From positions 6,110,754 through 6,174,753 of the forward strand of contig NC_134509.1 of the NCBI RefSeq assembly GCF_027942865.1: a stretch of DNA of 64,000 bases, in the 5' to 3' direction. Every line of letters begins with the position of its first letter. The stretch's first letter is position 1. The notes beneath the pieces are model-generated. The model was not told where the DNA came from. It did no database searches and saw only the letters and a program-made list of their open reading frames with translations. Below are positions 50,749 through 63,187 of this stretch, piece by piece. Made by a program: the position numbers and the translations under genes. Source of the DNA: Odontesthes bonariensis (lineage: Eukaryota > Chordata > Actinopteri > Atheriniformes > Atherinopsidae).

Positions 50749-53689
50749 TGTGAATATCCGACTCTTAACTCAAAGGAAATGACATTGATGTATAAAGCAA
50801 ATACCTTAAATCAACATGCAAGTCACTACAAATGATTATTAATTCTATCATAACATCTATCATATATCTATCATTACTGATAAAATGTTTAGTAATAACC
50901 AAACAGTTTGGCCAACAGAAAGACCAAACAGAATTCTCATTTTAAAGGAAATATAAATGGGATTTGTCTATTTACTCGACATCTATGAAAAACCAAACAG
51001 GTTCACATGGTGATTTTTTTCTAGTTGTAATTCTAGTATTGTGACAACCCTAAAACTAACACATTGGGGTTTGACTACAGTTTGCAGGTTTGCAGCAGGC
51101 TATTTTTCACAGGAGGACATGAGGTATTCAACCCCAAGGACACCGTGCCTCTTGTTAATCCTTGTAGTGGTATCATCATGGAACAAGAAAATCCCACAAG
51201 GTGGATAGAATGATGAAGGAAGGAGTACTATCTGAATTCTTCAACATAACCTCAAATTATTATCAGTTGAACCGTTGAAGCTTTTATTGTCTTTAAACCA
51301 AAAGTACCATCTTTAAACTGGATTTTCAAACGCGCGTACAACCACTAACACAAGCCGAATAAATCCTTTCCTAATGCCAGCAGTAGTGTGTTTATGCATG
51401 GCGCTCTTGGGGATAGAATATATTCGGAACCAGTCCAGAGACAACTCCCAGGACACAAGCCTGTGATTACATCAAAATGAAGGGATAGCTTTGAACTACA
51501 TCCTATGAGCAATCTCACTGCAAGTGGGCTGCAAGACTCAAGCTTGTACATGTGCACTGAAAGAAATAGCGCTATCTGAAATCGATGTTTTAACACGGTG
51601 AAACCTTATGGACACATTTATTCTCTACAAAGAGACCAACAAGCTGATGGAGGGTCCTGAACTATATGTCATGCAGAGCAAAGACTTTCATTCACAAGCT
51701 GAAGTAATGAGTTAAACAATAATTTCCATGAAACAGTTTTATTGTTTGTTTTTGTATCAATAAGTTGCAACTGACCTGTGAAAAGGTTTTAAAACTAAAT
51801 AAAGATAAACTTATTTGACTTTTAGATGCAGAAATTTTGATAATTGTTGTTGAGGTTTAAATGGAGATCACGTTCTTTTCAGATGTTTGGTATTGGGTAG
51901 TGTCACCAATGAGTATTAAATTGTGTAGTAAATGACATTGCAGAGTTTTCTAACCTTAAACATGTCATTTTGAATATCTAAACCTACCTAGGTACGTTAA
52001 TTCTAAACCAAACCATGTACTTCTAATTCCCATTGTTACCGTGGGAGCAGAGTAGAAAAGTAAGCAATCATGGAAGTGGAGAAATTTCAGGGCTGTAGAA
52101 AATTGTACAGTCTGGAAATTGATCCAGTGATCTAACGCTTAAAAAGGGAAAAGGGTCTAACACCAAGCACAAACCTTTCCTTACCCATACATGGCATTTT
52201 TGCCCTACTCAGCAGTGACAGCTGTTGGCATCATTAAACTGTGCGCATCAAGGTTGCCATGTTGCAACCGAAGTGGAAGGCAGTGAAACGGCAGCTACAT
52301 CGCAGGAGAGAAGTGAGGAAGGAAAACATAGCTTTCATACCAACTTTTGAGTTGGTCTCGTTCTGAAATTGCTGTGTAGTTTCTCAAGGACCAAAGTAAG
52401 TATTTTACAGTCTGTCATGTCAGTTTTAGTTTCATGAGATAACACATCGTCCAAATGAACCATCCAGCTAATAATACAAAATCTGTTTCTCCTCGAGGGG
52501 ATAAAGCTCATAACAGTGCAACAGGCGGGTGGGATAAGTGAGAACAATAAGCAGGTGTTTCAGTTGCTAGGGAATCAGGTTCCATCTATAATCAGGAACT
52601 TGAGCCTCACTGACGATGCTTATTCATCTTGACTCAATCTGTACAATGACCTCAGCTATTTTGTCTGTGTCACTGCAACTGCAGGAACCTGAGATATGTC
52701 AGTTACCAAATATTCTTTTAAGATTGCCAAAATACCCATATATAATGGCAGACTCGTCATAATAAAAGTATAACAATAAAAGAGAAAGAAACGTGAGATT
52801 ATCTAATAATGATGGTTACGTAATGAAGCTTTGTTTTGTTTATTCAAGTACACATTCTTCGTAACAATAAGATTAAATATAGAAGACGTACTTTGTCCAA
52901 AACATCTTGAAAAAGGACCATATCTTACTCGATTTTATTTGACTTATTTCGAAAGATATGAACAAGAAAACACCCCAAGCAGAGAATACAATAAAGGGAC
53001 TTGTCAAATCATAAGCTCGATAAAGTTGGCAGATGGTTCTTTAATGACACTCTTGTGTCTCTGGAGGTTCGCTGTTTGGAGACGAAACTTCAGAAAAAGA
53101 GACAATTATTTCAGCCTTAATATCAGGCCCAGAAAACTGTGGGAAAATGATCACAGGTTACCATGGCCACTCATAGACCGCACAACAAGGCCAAAGAACA
53201 CATGGACCTCCCCCAGACAGCTTTGCTCCATAAAGACAGTCAATTCTTCTTGTAAAGTGACTGCAATTCCTTTCCTCTTTGTAAGACACAAAAGAAAGAA
53301 TGGTGTTTTGTGTGTTGTCACACTGCCAAGAGAGGGGAAAGAGAGAGTGAGGAGGTGAAGGAGACAAATGTGTGTTCGGCAAGCGAGGGACAATTTTGTC
53401 GTTTGATCAATAGAAAACACAATGAGTGAAGAAAGACATTCTTGAGAATCAGACAAAAGGTGCAACAGAATTAGGAGAGAGTGAAACACAGAGAAGACTC
53501 CAAAAGAGCAAGAGAAGAAGAATTCTTATATCTTCATCACATGAATATGACGCATGGTCAAACGAATGAGATGTAGTTCATGCCTTAATCAGTGCAACAC
53601 AAGGGTGCTCCCAGCTTCATCTGATTTTTTGGTGTTTTTTTGCAAGTACTTCTGTCTTGGTATCAACGGAGTGGCTTCCAAACTGGTTT
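50749..53689. other. Intron or intergenic stretch, no gene recognised
   Basis: AT-rich. The only long frame is 175 codons at 52831-53358 on the plus strand, with no recognisable domain and biased basic and aromatic composition. No EF-hand exon for rhbdl3 was detected on the minus strand. Confidence 0.4.
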
Positions 53690-54170
53690 TTCAAATCAAA
53701 TCAAACTTTATTTATATGGCTTTACATAATAAAATCAATAATCAAATCAATACATGCATAAACTCACACACAACATCACACCGACAACCACACTGCACCC
53801 ATACCACTCCCCCCACCACCTCCCAACATGAGAAACATCAATATCAACAACAATCAACATTAAAATCTGGCTTGACGCTGAAGTGAGGAAACAGTATCTT
53901 GGGGATCTGTCCACACCGGGAGCCAGCCCACCAATGACCACAGAGACCGCCACTACGGGGAACCGCCCAGATCAGGGCAGGCCGGCATCCACACCACAAC
54001 CAGGGCTGCAGTGCAGGATCCCCCAGCCACCCCGAACCAGGGCGATCCCCACAGCAATGACCCCACAGACCGAGTAGGCATAGCCCCCAGTGTGGAAGAT
54101 CCCCATGAGGAAAAACACTGGATAAATAAGTGTATAATAAGTATATAATAAACAAAAATTTAAAAAAATT
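53690..54170 (-). mobile_element. LINE 3' tail and attached repeat
   Basis: AATCAAATCAAACTTTATTT at 53693-53712 is the inverted form of the ATTTG-tailed LINE end also seen at 19799. A C/A-rich, GC-elevated block with GGGAGCCAGCCCACCAATG and CAGGGCTGCAGTGCAGGATC follows. The family of the second part is unknown. Confidence 0.4.
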
Positions 54171-54439
54171 TTTTTTACGGCCCAACAGATATGCGGCCAC
54201 GAACCGGTCTGCTCAAATAAAAATAAGTCTCGCCTAAAATTTCAGCTGGGGTTCCGGTGCCTCTGTGGATCTTTCTTTCACCCAACATACATGAAAGGTA
54301 AACTGGCGGTTGCAAAATGACTATGGGTATCAGTGCGTGTGTGTAAGGTTGGTAAGGTTGTGTGTCTCTGTTTTAGCCCTGTGATGGACAGCTGCGATAT
54401 ATTCCAGTGATGGAACATTTTACAGCTTAATTTGAGAAT

Positions 54440-55085
54440 ACCATGGGTTTGGTTTTGTTGGCCTTCAGAAGTTTTAAATCATTTAAGATCCATGGGACTA
54501 ATTTACAGCTTGTATTTTTGCGGAGGAAAGACCAAAAGTTAGACCGAGTAGTCGGACTCACCTTGGCAGCCTCTTATGGGGAATTTACATCTAAATATTA
54601 CATGGTAGCATACAAGGAATTCCCAAAGACGGTAGATTGTGGTATCCTCTTACACTTTTTGATAATGCTCTGTGTGTACGTGGCCCAATCTCTATCTGAC
54701 GCCACTGTGTCTTAGATTTCTGCAGACATCTTCTGTTGTTGACCTCATCAGAGAACACCCTGACCCTAAACAATATGTAGTGGGAGCAGTGCTAAGGCAG
54801 AGTGACTGTATGTGGCAAAGAGCAGATCCCTGTATCATCAGTATAAAAGTGGAAATTGGCATGAGATACACATTGATCATGATTGTTAACACATCAAACG
54901 AGCAGGAGTGGTTCAAAGATTGATTCCCGATGAACACCCTTTGTCATACTGTAACAACTAGAAGTGATAGCATCTGCCCACACCAACTGAGATCTGCCAC
55001 ACAGATCATATTCACAACATCCAAAAGTATTTATGAAAAGACAGGATTGTGTCAAAAGCTTCAGAAAAAGGTGGTTTGCCACTTC
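54440..55085 (-). mobile_element. LINE reverse transcriptase remnant
   Basis: The minus strand encodes DLCGRSQLVWADAITSSCYS, then KGVHRESIFEPLLLV, a decayed form of the RT motif KGVPQGSILGPLLF. Past stops it encodes FHFYTDDTGI, a decayed form of the YADD catalytic box. It is a CR1/L2/Rex-type element with many stops. Confidence 0.65.
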
Positions 55086-55979
55086 AATACTTCAGTACTT
55101 TTTAAAGATCCTGAAGCTGTGCTGTGCTTTTTTCTAATGCCGGAATGAAAGTCTGATAAGATATTAAAATAAGAAAGGAAACTTGTTCACTTATGAGGGA
55201 TTCAAGAACTTTGACAGGGCCAGACAGCTTTAATTGTTTAGGTCAGCAGGGTCATCCACCAGAAAGAACAAGACGTACGACTTCATAGAGAGGGAATTTT
55301 CTTAGTGTTCAAGAAAAGATTAACAAGATGTGTCAAAGGGGAGCCATAATATCAGCTAGCAGCATTAAAAAGTAACATGCAAAAATAAAGGAAAAAGTTT
55401 AGAGTTTAGATACATTTATAAGAAACTGGACAAATTTTGAAAAACATAAAGACAAAAAGCTGTTTTTCTTTTTGAAGAGACAAACAATGTAACCATGCAA
55501 CAATTTAGATACAGACAGAATATCAGAAAAATCTATAAAAAATCTATAAAAATAATAATAATCGTAGATGCAGAGTTGAAAAATGCCTTCTTGTCAAGCT
55601 TTGTACAAATTGAGGGAACCCTAAAATGAATAAAGTAGTGGGAGCAGAGGTCATGACTGCTCTGTTTGCGTAAACATGAAGGAAGATAAATATGTTGACA
55701 GCAAAACTAGAAAAGATTTGTAAATTAAATAACACCCATGTCGAGAACCTTACTGCTCTGTGATGAACAGTGTCATACATCTGCAGAAAACCGACAGAGC
55801 TGTTCATGTATACAAGCTCACTTAATAATTGGTAAGCAGGTGGCAACAACAAGCCGTTTCCTAATGTGAAATGAAAAACATGTTTTATTCCTAAAGTAAA
55901 ATCCTAGTTTAGTTTCTTTAAAACATGTTCAATATGGGACTCAAAAGAATCGGATCAGAGGCACAAAGCGTGTCATACC

Positions 55980-56475
55980 CCGATACAATAGGTGGCGCTG
56001 TACCCATTTCAACTGTTGCTAATAGAGCCACTTCCTGTTGACCTATTCACCACCACCAACAACAAACTCAGGTATTCGAGAAAATGGAGAACGCAGAGCA
56101 AGATGAAGCTACGTCCCTCTACATTTGGTCTGTGATGAGCTGCTTGTTGCACAAACGCGACGCACAACGGAGCATTCTCCATCGCGTTGTTTGTTTCTTT
56201 CTGACGGCGACAACAACAGGAATATCGTCTCCTTTGACTTCCGGTTCACGACCCCGGGAAAACATCTGGAGCATGCGCAGAACGCAAAGTCTAATTCACC
56301 ACGTGCTTCACCGTCTACAAGCACGTTTAATTTGACTTTCAACCGAGTTATCTCGGGGTCTTAATCCGATCCGATCCAATTTCTTGTCCGATTAAGGTGT
56401 CTACATGAACTTAATAGCTCAGTCTTATTGTAATTTAGCCAATTATCCGATCCTTTCAGTGCCATGTAACCCCAC
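55980..56475. repeat. Probable non-autonomous DNA element
   Basis: GATACAATAGGTGGCGCTGT, ACTTCCTGTTGACC, TTGACTTCCGGTTCACG and the repeated AATCCGATCC / TTATCCGATCC near 56363-56455 look like a GC-richer insertion in AT-rich DNA. End points were not fixed. Confidence 0.35.
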
Positions 56476-58900
56476 TGATTGTTAACGTAGATCACAAAAA
56501 AGTGGGTCCTGAAACCGAACCGCGTGGCACACCTCTGGTGATGGTCACACAACTAGATGACAGAACACTGAGTTGATCGCGCTGCTTTCAACCACAAAGA
56601 CAGTTTGAAAGTCTCTGGCATCCAAAGCTCCCACATCATTTGAAACATTTATGGAGGCAGTTACTTTGTTATGCCGTTTCCTGAAGCCTCAATTGGGAGA
56701 TAAAATGTTCATAGAACACAAGTACTCCTTCATCTGATCATTCACAAGGGGAGAGGTTGTCTGCTGACAGAAAGAGCAGTTGTGTTGAACAGTAGCCAAA
56801 AAGGGAAGGGAACCTGCCTCAGATCTTATATCATTGTGGCACATAGTTTTGAGTCCCACTTTGTGGTTAGATAATTTTTTCATGTCACTGTCAGTAGACG
56901 ATCAAGGTCGTTTTGTCATACGCTACGTTATGACAGAAATACTGTATCAGACACACAGAAAAGCCAACTGTGTGTGGTAAACTGACAAATCTCTGACTGA
57001 CACCATCTGGAGGCGCAAGGAGTGGAAACTATTAAAACCTAACCAGACGACACGATCACCAGTTAAACATGAAAACATGCTTCACTGTCCAAACAGGATC
57101 ATCCAGGACAGATTAAAAAAAAAAAGCGGTTTACCACATGGCTGGAGTAGACTACACAGAGGGATGGATGGGCTACCACATAATTATAGGGTCTGCATGT
57201 CAGTGGGTGAGTCAGGTATACACAACATGGTCATGAAAACCTCACAGCTTCTCTCTCTGCCATTAAATCATGGATGGCCTGAAATCTCCTCAAATTCAAC
57301 AACATTAAATCTGAGGTAAACATGTTCAGTCCCTCAAACTTTACGCCCAGTTGGTAACGATCTCAGATATCTCTCGAAAATATCACCAAGGCTACAAGGA
57401 ATCCAGGGTTATTTGATGCTAATATCTATTTTGATGCTCTGGATAAAAACTGTTACATGACCACTTCGGAAATCATGTCATTTGTTTCAGATGCTGACGC
57501 CAGTGTCTCCAGTTGGTCCAAAATACTGCTGCTTTAACTAAAAAAATGACATCACCCCCTTTCTTTTATTGTTATTACTATGTGCTTTTCTTGCCAGTGG
57601 AACCTGTCAGTCTGTTCGATTAACAACATAATACAGTAGTTTAAATCACAAACAGGAAACAGTTGCAAACTTCTGGAACTAATATTCTTTACTCTTGTCG
57701 CTGTGGCAGTTTTTTTTATTACTGTACTGCAAATTAACAGTGAAAAAAACATTTAAATTTAAACAGAAACAACTGCTGGACTTCTTGCTGCCGTCTGAAA
57801 CGACGCAAACAATGCAGCACCCTGTGTTGTTGAAACACAGGGCTTTTATTCTTTTGCTATGAATGTCTGCTTTGTTAGCTTAGACACTGAGGCTGACGAA
57901 TAGATGGCAAAGATGTTCACTGGCACTGACGTCAACGCTCAATGCAGGACAGTCGACTTTTTAAATATACCAAAATCGATCCGGAGAAAATTTCCTTATG
58001 TGCACAAAGTGCCTTTCTCCAAAAACAGCTGTCGACACGACCGTCTTAAAATGTGGCAGCGATATGATACGTAACAGAATATGATGAGGAGATGGGCAAA
58101 ATCATGTGCATTACAATGATTTGTTCCAGTTTGGAAATAAAGTACAGTGCTTGAAAGTGTCGGGATACTTTGGGGTTGTATGAAGCTATTATGGGCTAGG
58201 TTCTGCCCTGGCCAGTCGTAAGAAAGCCAACCTGTCAGAGTGATGTATGAGACAGGGTCCGATAGAAGAAGACGTACAGGCAAACTGAAAAGAGGCAAAG
58301 GCATAGATAAAGAGGAAACAGGCAGAAAAGCTGAAAAACAGAGATACAGATGTAAAGGTAAGGAGTCGGATAAGATGGAGAGGAGGGAGAGGTACATGGA
58401 AGAGCGAGCAGTGATATAAATGTCAACGGTGACGCAGCAGTGAGAAGGCAATTACTGACAATCACGCTGATGGAGGAGCTATGGTGCAAAGGAGAGGTGG
58501 CGCGCCAATAAACCCCCTGCAGTCTGTCTGTCTGTCCTGGCCTCGGCCTCTCATTCCCTTGTTCCTCCATACTTCTCTCCTCACTTCGTGCCTATCTACC
58601 ACATAACTTTGAGAGCAATTACAAACCTACCAATACCAGCCTCTCACTGATATCTTGGTGGAATGCAAATGCTCTTTCTCTGAGGTTCTCATTTTTGCTG
58701 TGGCACAGAAATCACTGAGACCTTTTACGTCCTTAGAAAGTTTTTGATGTCATGATATACATTCCCTCAGACCTTTGTAAAATATTTGGTCTTTTCAGAG
58801 AACTGCAGTTTTCCTGGCTTTTAGTGGGACTTCTGTCTCTTATAACACTGTCTAAAAAAAGTTGGGAGACATTGTAAAAATGGAGCACCGCGTTAGTTCT
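56476..58900. other. Stretch without a recognised gene
   Basis: No protein-like frame with known motifs. A purine-rich segment at 58260-58420 opens long minus-strand frames (Leu/Ser-rich, low complexity) that look like composition effects. Confidence 0.45.
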
Positions 58901-59110
58901 GGCAGACCACGTAGTCAACGCGCCCTTTGCCTATTGGCTGACGCCGACCCAACCCTTATGGCCAGCTGCGCTCAATGGATAATCAGCTGACGCTCGCAAT
59001 TGGATGCTGGCATTTGGGGCACTTCATTTAAACTTGGTTTGCTGTCACTGCTTTTTTTTGCTCTCTGCTTGCAGCCTTCCACAGCAGCTCCCCGCGTAGG
59101 GGCAAAAAGT
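58901..59110 (+). promoter_or_regulatory. Promoter-like segment with CCAAT elements
   Basis: Holds CCTATTGGCTGACGCC (inverted CCAAT, 58930-58945) and GCAATTGGATG (inverted CCAAT, near 58996). A TTTAAACTTGG box follows before the CpG-rich block. It is placed to drive plus-strand transcription, but strand is not proven. Confidence 0.4.
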
Positions 59111-59320
59111 TTTTGCTTCTGCTTACAAGACTAGCTCCGATTAGCATACGCGCCGATGCTAGTATTATTATTGTGCTGCTTACCCTGTCGTCCGGCATGG
59201 ATCCCCGCTGCCGGCGGAGTCGGAGATTCGGCTGAGATGGACGCGTGGAGGACATCCAGCCGAGCCAAGACGCGACACCGGGCGAGCTGTCACAGAGGCC
59301 GCGGTCAGAGTCAAGGTAGG
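59111..59320 (+). other. Possible first exon of an unidentified plus-strand gene
   Basis: In a CpG-rich block (about 59085-59540), an ATG in strong context (GAGATGG, near 59235) opens MDAWRTSSRAKTRHRASC. The frame reaches a good donor, GTCAAG|GTAGGCC, at about 59316. No second exon and no known protein could be matched. It could equally be a non-coding first exon. It does not fit the N-terminus expected for rhbdl3 on the minus strand. Confidence 0.3.
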
Positions 59321-59540
59321 CCGCGGCGGGCTCCTGTACGTGGCAGGGCTTGCCGCGGTTAGACACGCGGCTTATTTTACACCGATTCACATGATTTTGC
59401 GTGACTATTGGTCCGTGGATCCTCGCGGTGATGCTCTAAGGTGGAGCGCGCGCCTCTGGCGCTACACGCTGTTGATTGGTATTATCTGCATACAGTCTGA
59501 TGGGTGCGGCGCCACCCGTCGTGTCGGGGTGTGAGTGCTT

Positions 59541-61339
59541 GTGGCTGTGGATACAGTGGGAGGTGATGTGAGTCAGCGGATTAATAACTATTGCCTTTCC
59601 TCGGTCAATGTTGAAACATTGTTTGGACTAGTTCCTCCTCTCAGTTGCTAGCTACAGCATTGCTCGTTTATCCACCAGCAAACAAGTCTATTTTATTTTT
59701 ATTTTTTCCCACTGTATTGAATGCAAAGCTGCCAGGTAAAGTGAAGTGAGTGCTTTTATAATAAAATCAGAGATTCATTGACAAGTTTCAGGGTTTCACT
59801 GTGAACTCAGTGGAGGGAGAATCAATTCTGTGCATGGAGAATGCTAAAGTCAGAGCTGTTCTGCTGCTGAAATGACCACGGTGTCATGAACTGAAATCCC
59901 ATGCTCAATGGATGAAGAATGGATGAATACAAAAAGCATTTTGTGAATGAAGCCCGGCTGTGGTCGAATTGATCTCATCATGTAGATCCGTGATTATTAT
60001 TGCTCATGTATGTTCTGCTTGTTTAATTCGGCTCATCGTTGATAGGCCCTGAAAAGGTTTTGATCCTGAAGAGAAGAACGTCAGGATGCTACCCTGTTTG
60101 CTATAGGAATGCACTTCGTCGTATAACAACCTCCAGAGACCTACAGTGAAACTTCACTACTTAGCTGCATTTTTTGCTTAACAAAAGCAGCAGTAAGAGG
60201 CGATTAGCTAGGCTATCGTAAACAATGGAGCCTAAGTGTACTTGGCTGACTGAACTACCTTTGAATATTTATTCAACTGGTAAATGAGCTCTGGGAATTA
60301 TACATTTTTAAACAGTGGAGGTCTCTACAGACGCTCATATAGAGCGATTTAAAGAGACTTGTCCAGTAATACACAGCTATTGCCTCTAACAGGAATCCTT
60401 TATTTAACGCTCCATAATTGACAATAAGATAGCTAGTCTTATGCTCTATAAAGCCAGTCCTCTAAGCTACAAATAACACCATATCATAAGGATGCATACT
60501 GCTCTCCTGAGCACTGCTGTGTGAGCTGCGATGCTCGCATACTAAGAGAATCATACGTACTGGCCAACTGGCTTTTGTGCTTCCCGTCCAAACAATCCCT
60601 GCCATCCTCACTCGTTTCTTTGGGGCCATTTAGGGGACAATTTCAAGCACAATGCGTCCAACAGTTTTGTGTTTAAAGGCTTGAGCATAAACACAAGATG
60701 GCACTTGAGATCAGTGATGCACTCTGATTTAAAGGATCTGACATCTGTAGCAGTTCTACAGCATATGTTTGTGATGCTTTGTGGACAAGCGTCCGGCCAC
60801 TTCGTGTAACACCAGCCTGATTGTGATTGGCTCTTGCACAGCAAATGGCATGCTAATTTGCATGACATCAAAACATTTCAACCATCGTCCCCACGGTTGA
60901 TGCCACAGCTAATCCCTTCAGGAGGAGCGTTGTCATTTTTCCTTCTGTGAGAAGCAGCCTGTAAAAGCTGATTTCAGCTGTGAACTGATAAAAGAGCAAA
61001 CTGTCCAGTAAGTACTGGTGCAGGATGAACCTCTGAGAAACATGTTGCAGGAAACACTGGAGGCTTTTCTTTCTTCCCTTTAGTTTCTTGCTTGCAAATA
61101 CTGAGTGTTGCTTTCTGGCTATTTGTATACGACTATGCATGTGATGTGCTTGTGTTAGGAAGCACTTGCCCCTTCTCATTTTGTGTCATTTTGGAGGCTG
61201 CTGGCCTTCTTGGAAGTTTGAAAATAAATGGCATCCTGTTTCTCTGCTTACTCAAGCCATTGTGATGCCCTGTTGATGCCAGGTTGCCATGCTACGTGTC
61301 ATCTTGCCACAGCTAGATTTTCAGTATATTTTTACTTAA
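59541..61339. other. Stretch without a recognised gene
   Basis: AT-rich, no family-like frame or RNA gene. If the exon at 59111-59320 is real, this would be its first intron. Confidence 0.45.
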
Positions 61340-61510
61340 AGCTGCAGTAGGCAGGTTTTCAAAATTGCGAGTCTAAAGTCGGAAAATTCGAACTGATACA
61401 ACTTTCAGGTCCCTCCCCCAACCTCTAACAAGCTCCGAATCGCCCCCCAAACCCCTCCCCCTCTGTGGACGAGGTTGTGCACGTGATTTTTCCACTTAGA
61501 ATAGCTGCCT
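61340..61510. repeat. Interspersed repeat, AAGCTGCAGTAGGCAGG type
   Basis: TTAAAGCTGCAGTAGGCAGG begins a short GC-rich block (CCCCCAAACCCCTCCCCC, GTGCACGTGATTTTTCC) typical of a common fish MITE family. The right end was not found. Confidence 0.4.
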
Positions 61511-61788
61511 ACTGGTATATTTAAAAAAAAAAAAAAATGTGCAGCTGTGCCTCTGTTTAAATAAAACAAGAGCCACTGGTAGGGCTCAACTTTGCATGAA
61601 AGATGCTGATTAAGATCGAAAATAAATTTGGGATGAAGTCAAATCATTAAAACCGCTCCCGGAATTGATGGCACGAACAGCAATGACAGAGGTCATTTGT
61701 GTTAGGCTTTATGGCTTTTAATTGTGTGGATAGCAAAATAAGCAAGCTCACGGTGACTTTAACTTCCTAGGTGGTCAGGTGAAGTGTG

Positions 61789-62397
61789 TTAAAGCCTGGT
61801 TTATAGTCGGTAACGCAAGACGCAACGCAAGACTCAAGACGCAACGCAAGCCCTTGCGCGGTTGCAAGCCCCCCCTTGCGTGTGTCACCTCAATTTTCTA
61901 AACTTTACGCAAGACGCAAGCCACTGGCTGTGTTCGAAACCGCCTACTACTAGAAAACGGCATACTCGATCTAACAGCATGCAGAGCGTTTACACACAGT
62001 GCACTTCACTCCTGCCCGAGCCGAAATCAGCTGGCCTGAAAAGCTGATTTCCCTTAAGCTATAAACTCTGTAAATATATAACTTTAGCAACATTTGAAAC
62101 ATTTTCAGGCGAGAAAGTAGTCGTTTAGACCCCCAAAGTGTTGAAATCTGACAAAATACCGGCTATTTACAAGAAGAAGAAGCATGAATCCACTCGAAGA
62201 GGTCCTGGCGGTGAATTTCCTTTCACCATAGTAGGCTTGTCATTGAAAAAACCTGCTACTCCACCTACTGTCCTGGCGGTGAATCGCCACGCAGCACACG
62301 CAACCGCCGACAAAGCAAAATGAAGTATAAACGTCTCGAGCCATTAACATACGCGCAAGGCGCCAGGGCAGTTAAAAGAAGTATAACTCAGCCTTAA
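61789..62397. mobile_element. MITE with TTAA ends and CGCAAG subrepeats
   Basis: TTAAAGCCTGGTTTATAGTC (61789-61808) and GAAGTATAACTCAGCCTTAA (62378-62397) are imperfect inverted repeats ending in TTAA. Just inside the left end, GCAAGACGCAACGCAAG is repeated. GCGCAAGGCGCC sits near the right end. Non-coding. Confidence 0.6.
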
Positions 62398-62398
62398 A

Positions 62399-62808
62399 GC
62401 TCTGCTTGCTTGGATGTTGCTTTGCTTTGCTTGGATGTTGCTTTGCTTTGCTTGGATCTCGTTTTGCTGTTCTTGGATCGGATCTTGCTCTGCTTTGCTT
62501 GGATGGTGCTTTGCTTGGATCTCGTTTTGCTGTCTTGGATCGGATGTTGCTCTGCTTACTTGGATGTTGCTCTGCTTGCTTGGATCCTGTTCTGCTTGCT
62601 TGGATCTTGCTCTGCCTGCTTGGATCTCGTTTGCTGTTCTTGGATCGGATCCTGTTCTGCTTGGATCTTGCTGCTTTGCTTGGATCTTGCTCTGCTCTGC
62701 TTGGATCCTGTTCTGCTTGCTTGGATCCTGTTCTGCTTGCTTGGATCTTGCTCTGCTCTGCTTGGATCTTGCTGCTTTGCTTGGATCTTGCTCTGCTTTG
62801 CCCTGCCG
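62399..62808. repeat. Minisatellite, about 20-bp CTTGGATCYTGYTCTGCTTG unit
   Basis: About twenty imperfect units of 15-25 bp with occasional TTCTTGGATCGGATC higher-order blocks. It directly abuts the right end of the MITE at 61789-62397. All three plus frames and one minus frame are open through it, which reflects a stop-free unit rather than a gene. Confidence 0.9.
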
Positions 62809-63040
62809 CAAAGCGCTGTCGCTGCTGTGGAGACCGAATATATTTTTATGGTGTACCTAAGTGGTTGAGTTCAATGCTTGCCCCAATTAAATACTCGCAT
62901 CACATTTCAGTCTGTGTTAATGTGAGCCTACGGCAGTTCCACCTTTTTAACGTCAAGCTTAGTCGCGGTTTAATAATTATTTTGTAATATTAATACTACT
63001 AATCATAATGGTGTCACATGTTGGTAGCTAATAAATCGTT

Positions 63041-63187
63041 GGGGGGGGGGGGGGGTAGGATACCCTGGTTCCAACTTATCAATTGGCTGGCTGCGTTCCG
63101 GTATGGTCAGTTGGGGGGTTGTAGGACACCCTGGTCCAACAATCCAATTGGCTGGCTGCGTTTCAGTATGGTCTGTTTGGGGGGTTT
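63041..63187. repeat. G15 run followed by a 66-bp tandem duplication
   Basis: G tract at 63041-63055, then GTAGGATACCCTGGTTCCAA at 63055 and its near copy GTAGGACACCCTGGTCCAAC at 63121. Both units contain AATTGGCTGGCTGCGTT and end in TTGGGGGGTT. The period is 66 bases. Confidence 0.85.

Noticed and set aside
59028..59390. 120-codon minus-strand frame in the CpG island as rhbdl3 exon 1
   Set aside because: It lacks the acidic N-terminus and EF-hand start expected of RHBDL3, and has no suitable minus-strand donor linked in phase to 49517.
62399..62808. CRISPR-like repeat array or repeat protein
   Set aside because: Units are degenerate, directly adjacent and lack spacers, and the genome is eukaryotic; it is a minisatellite.
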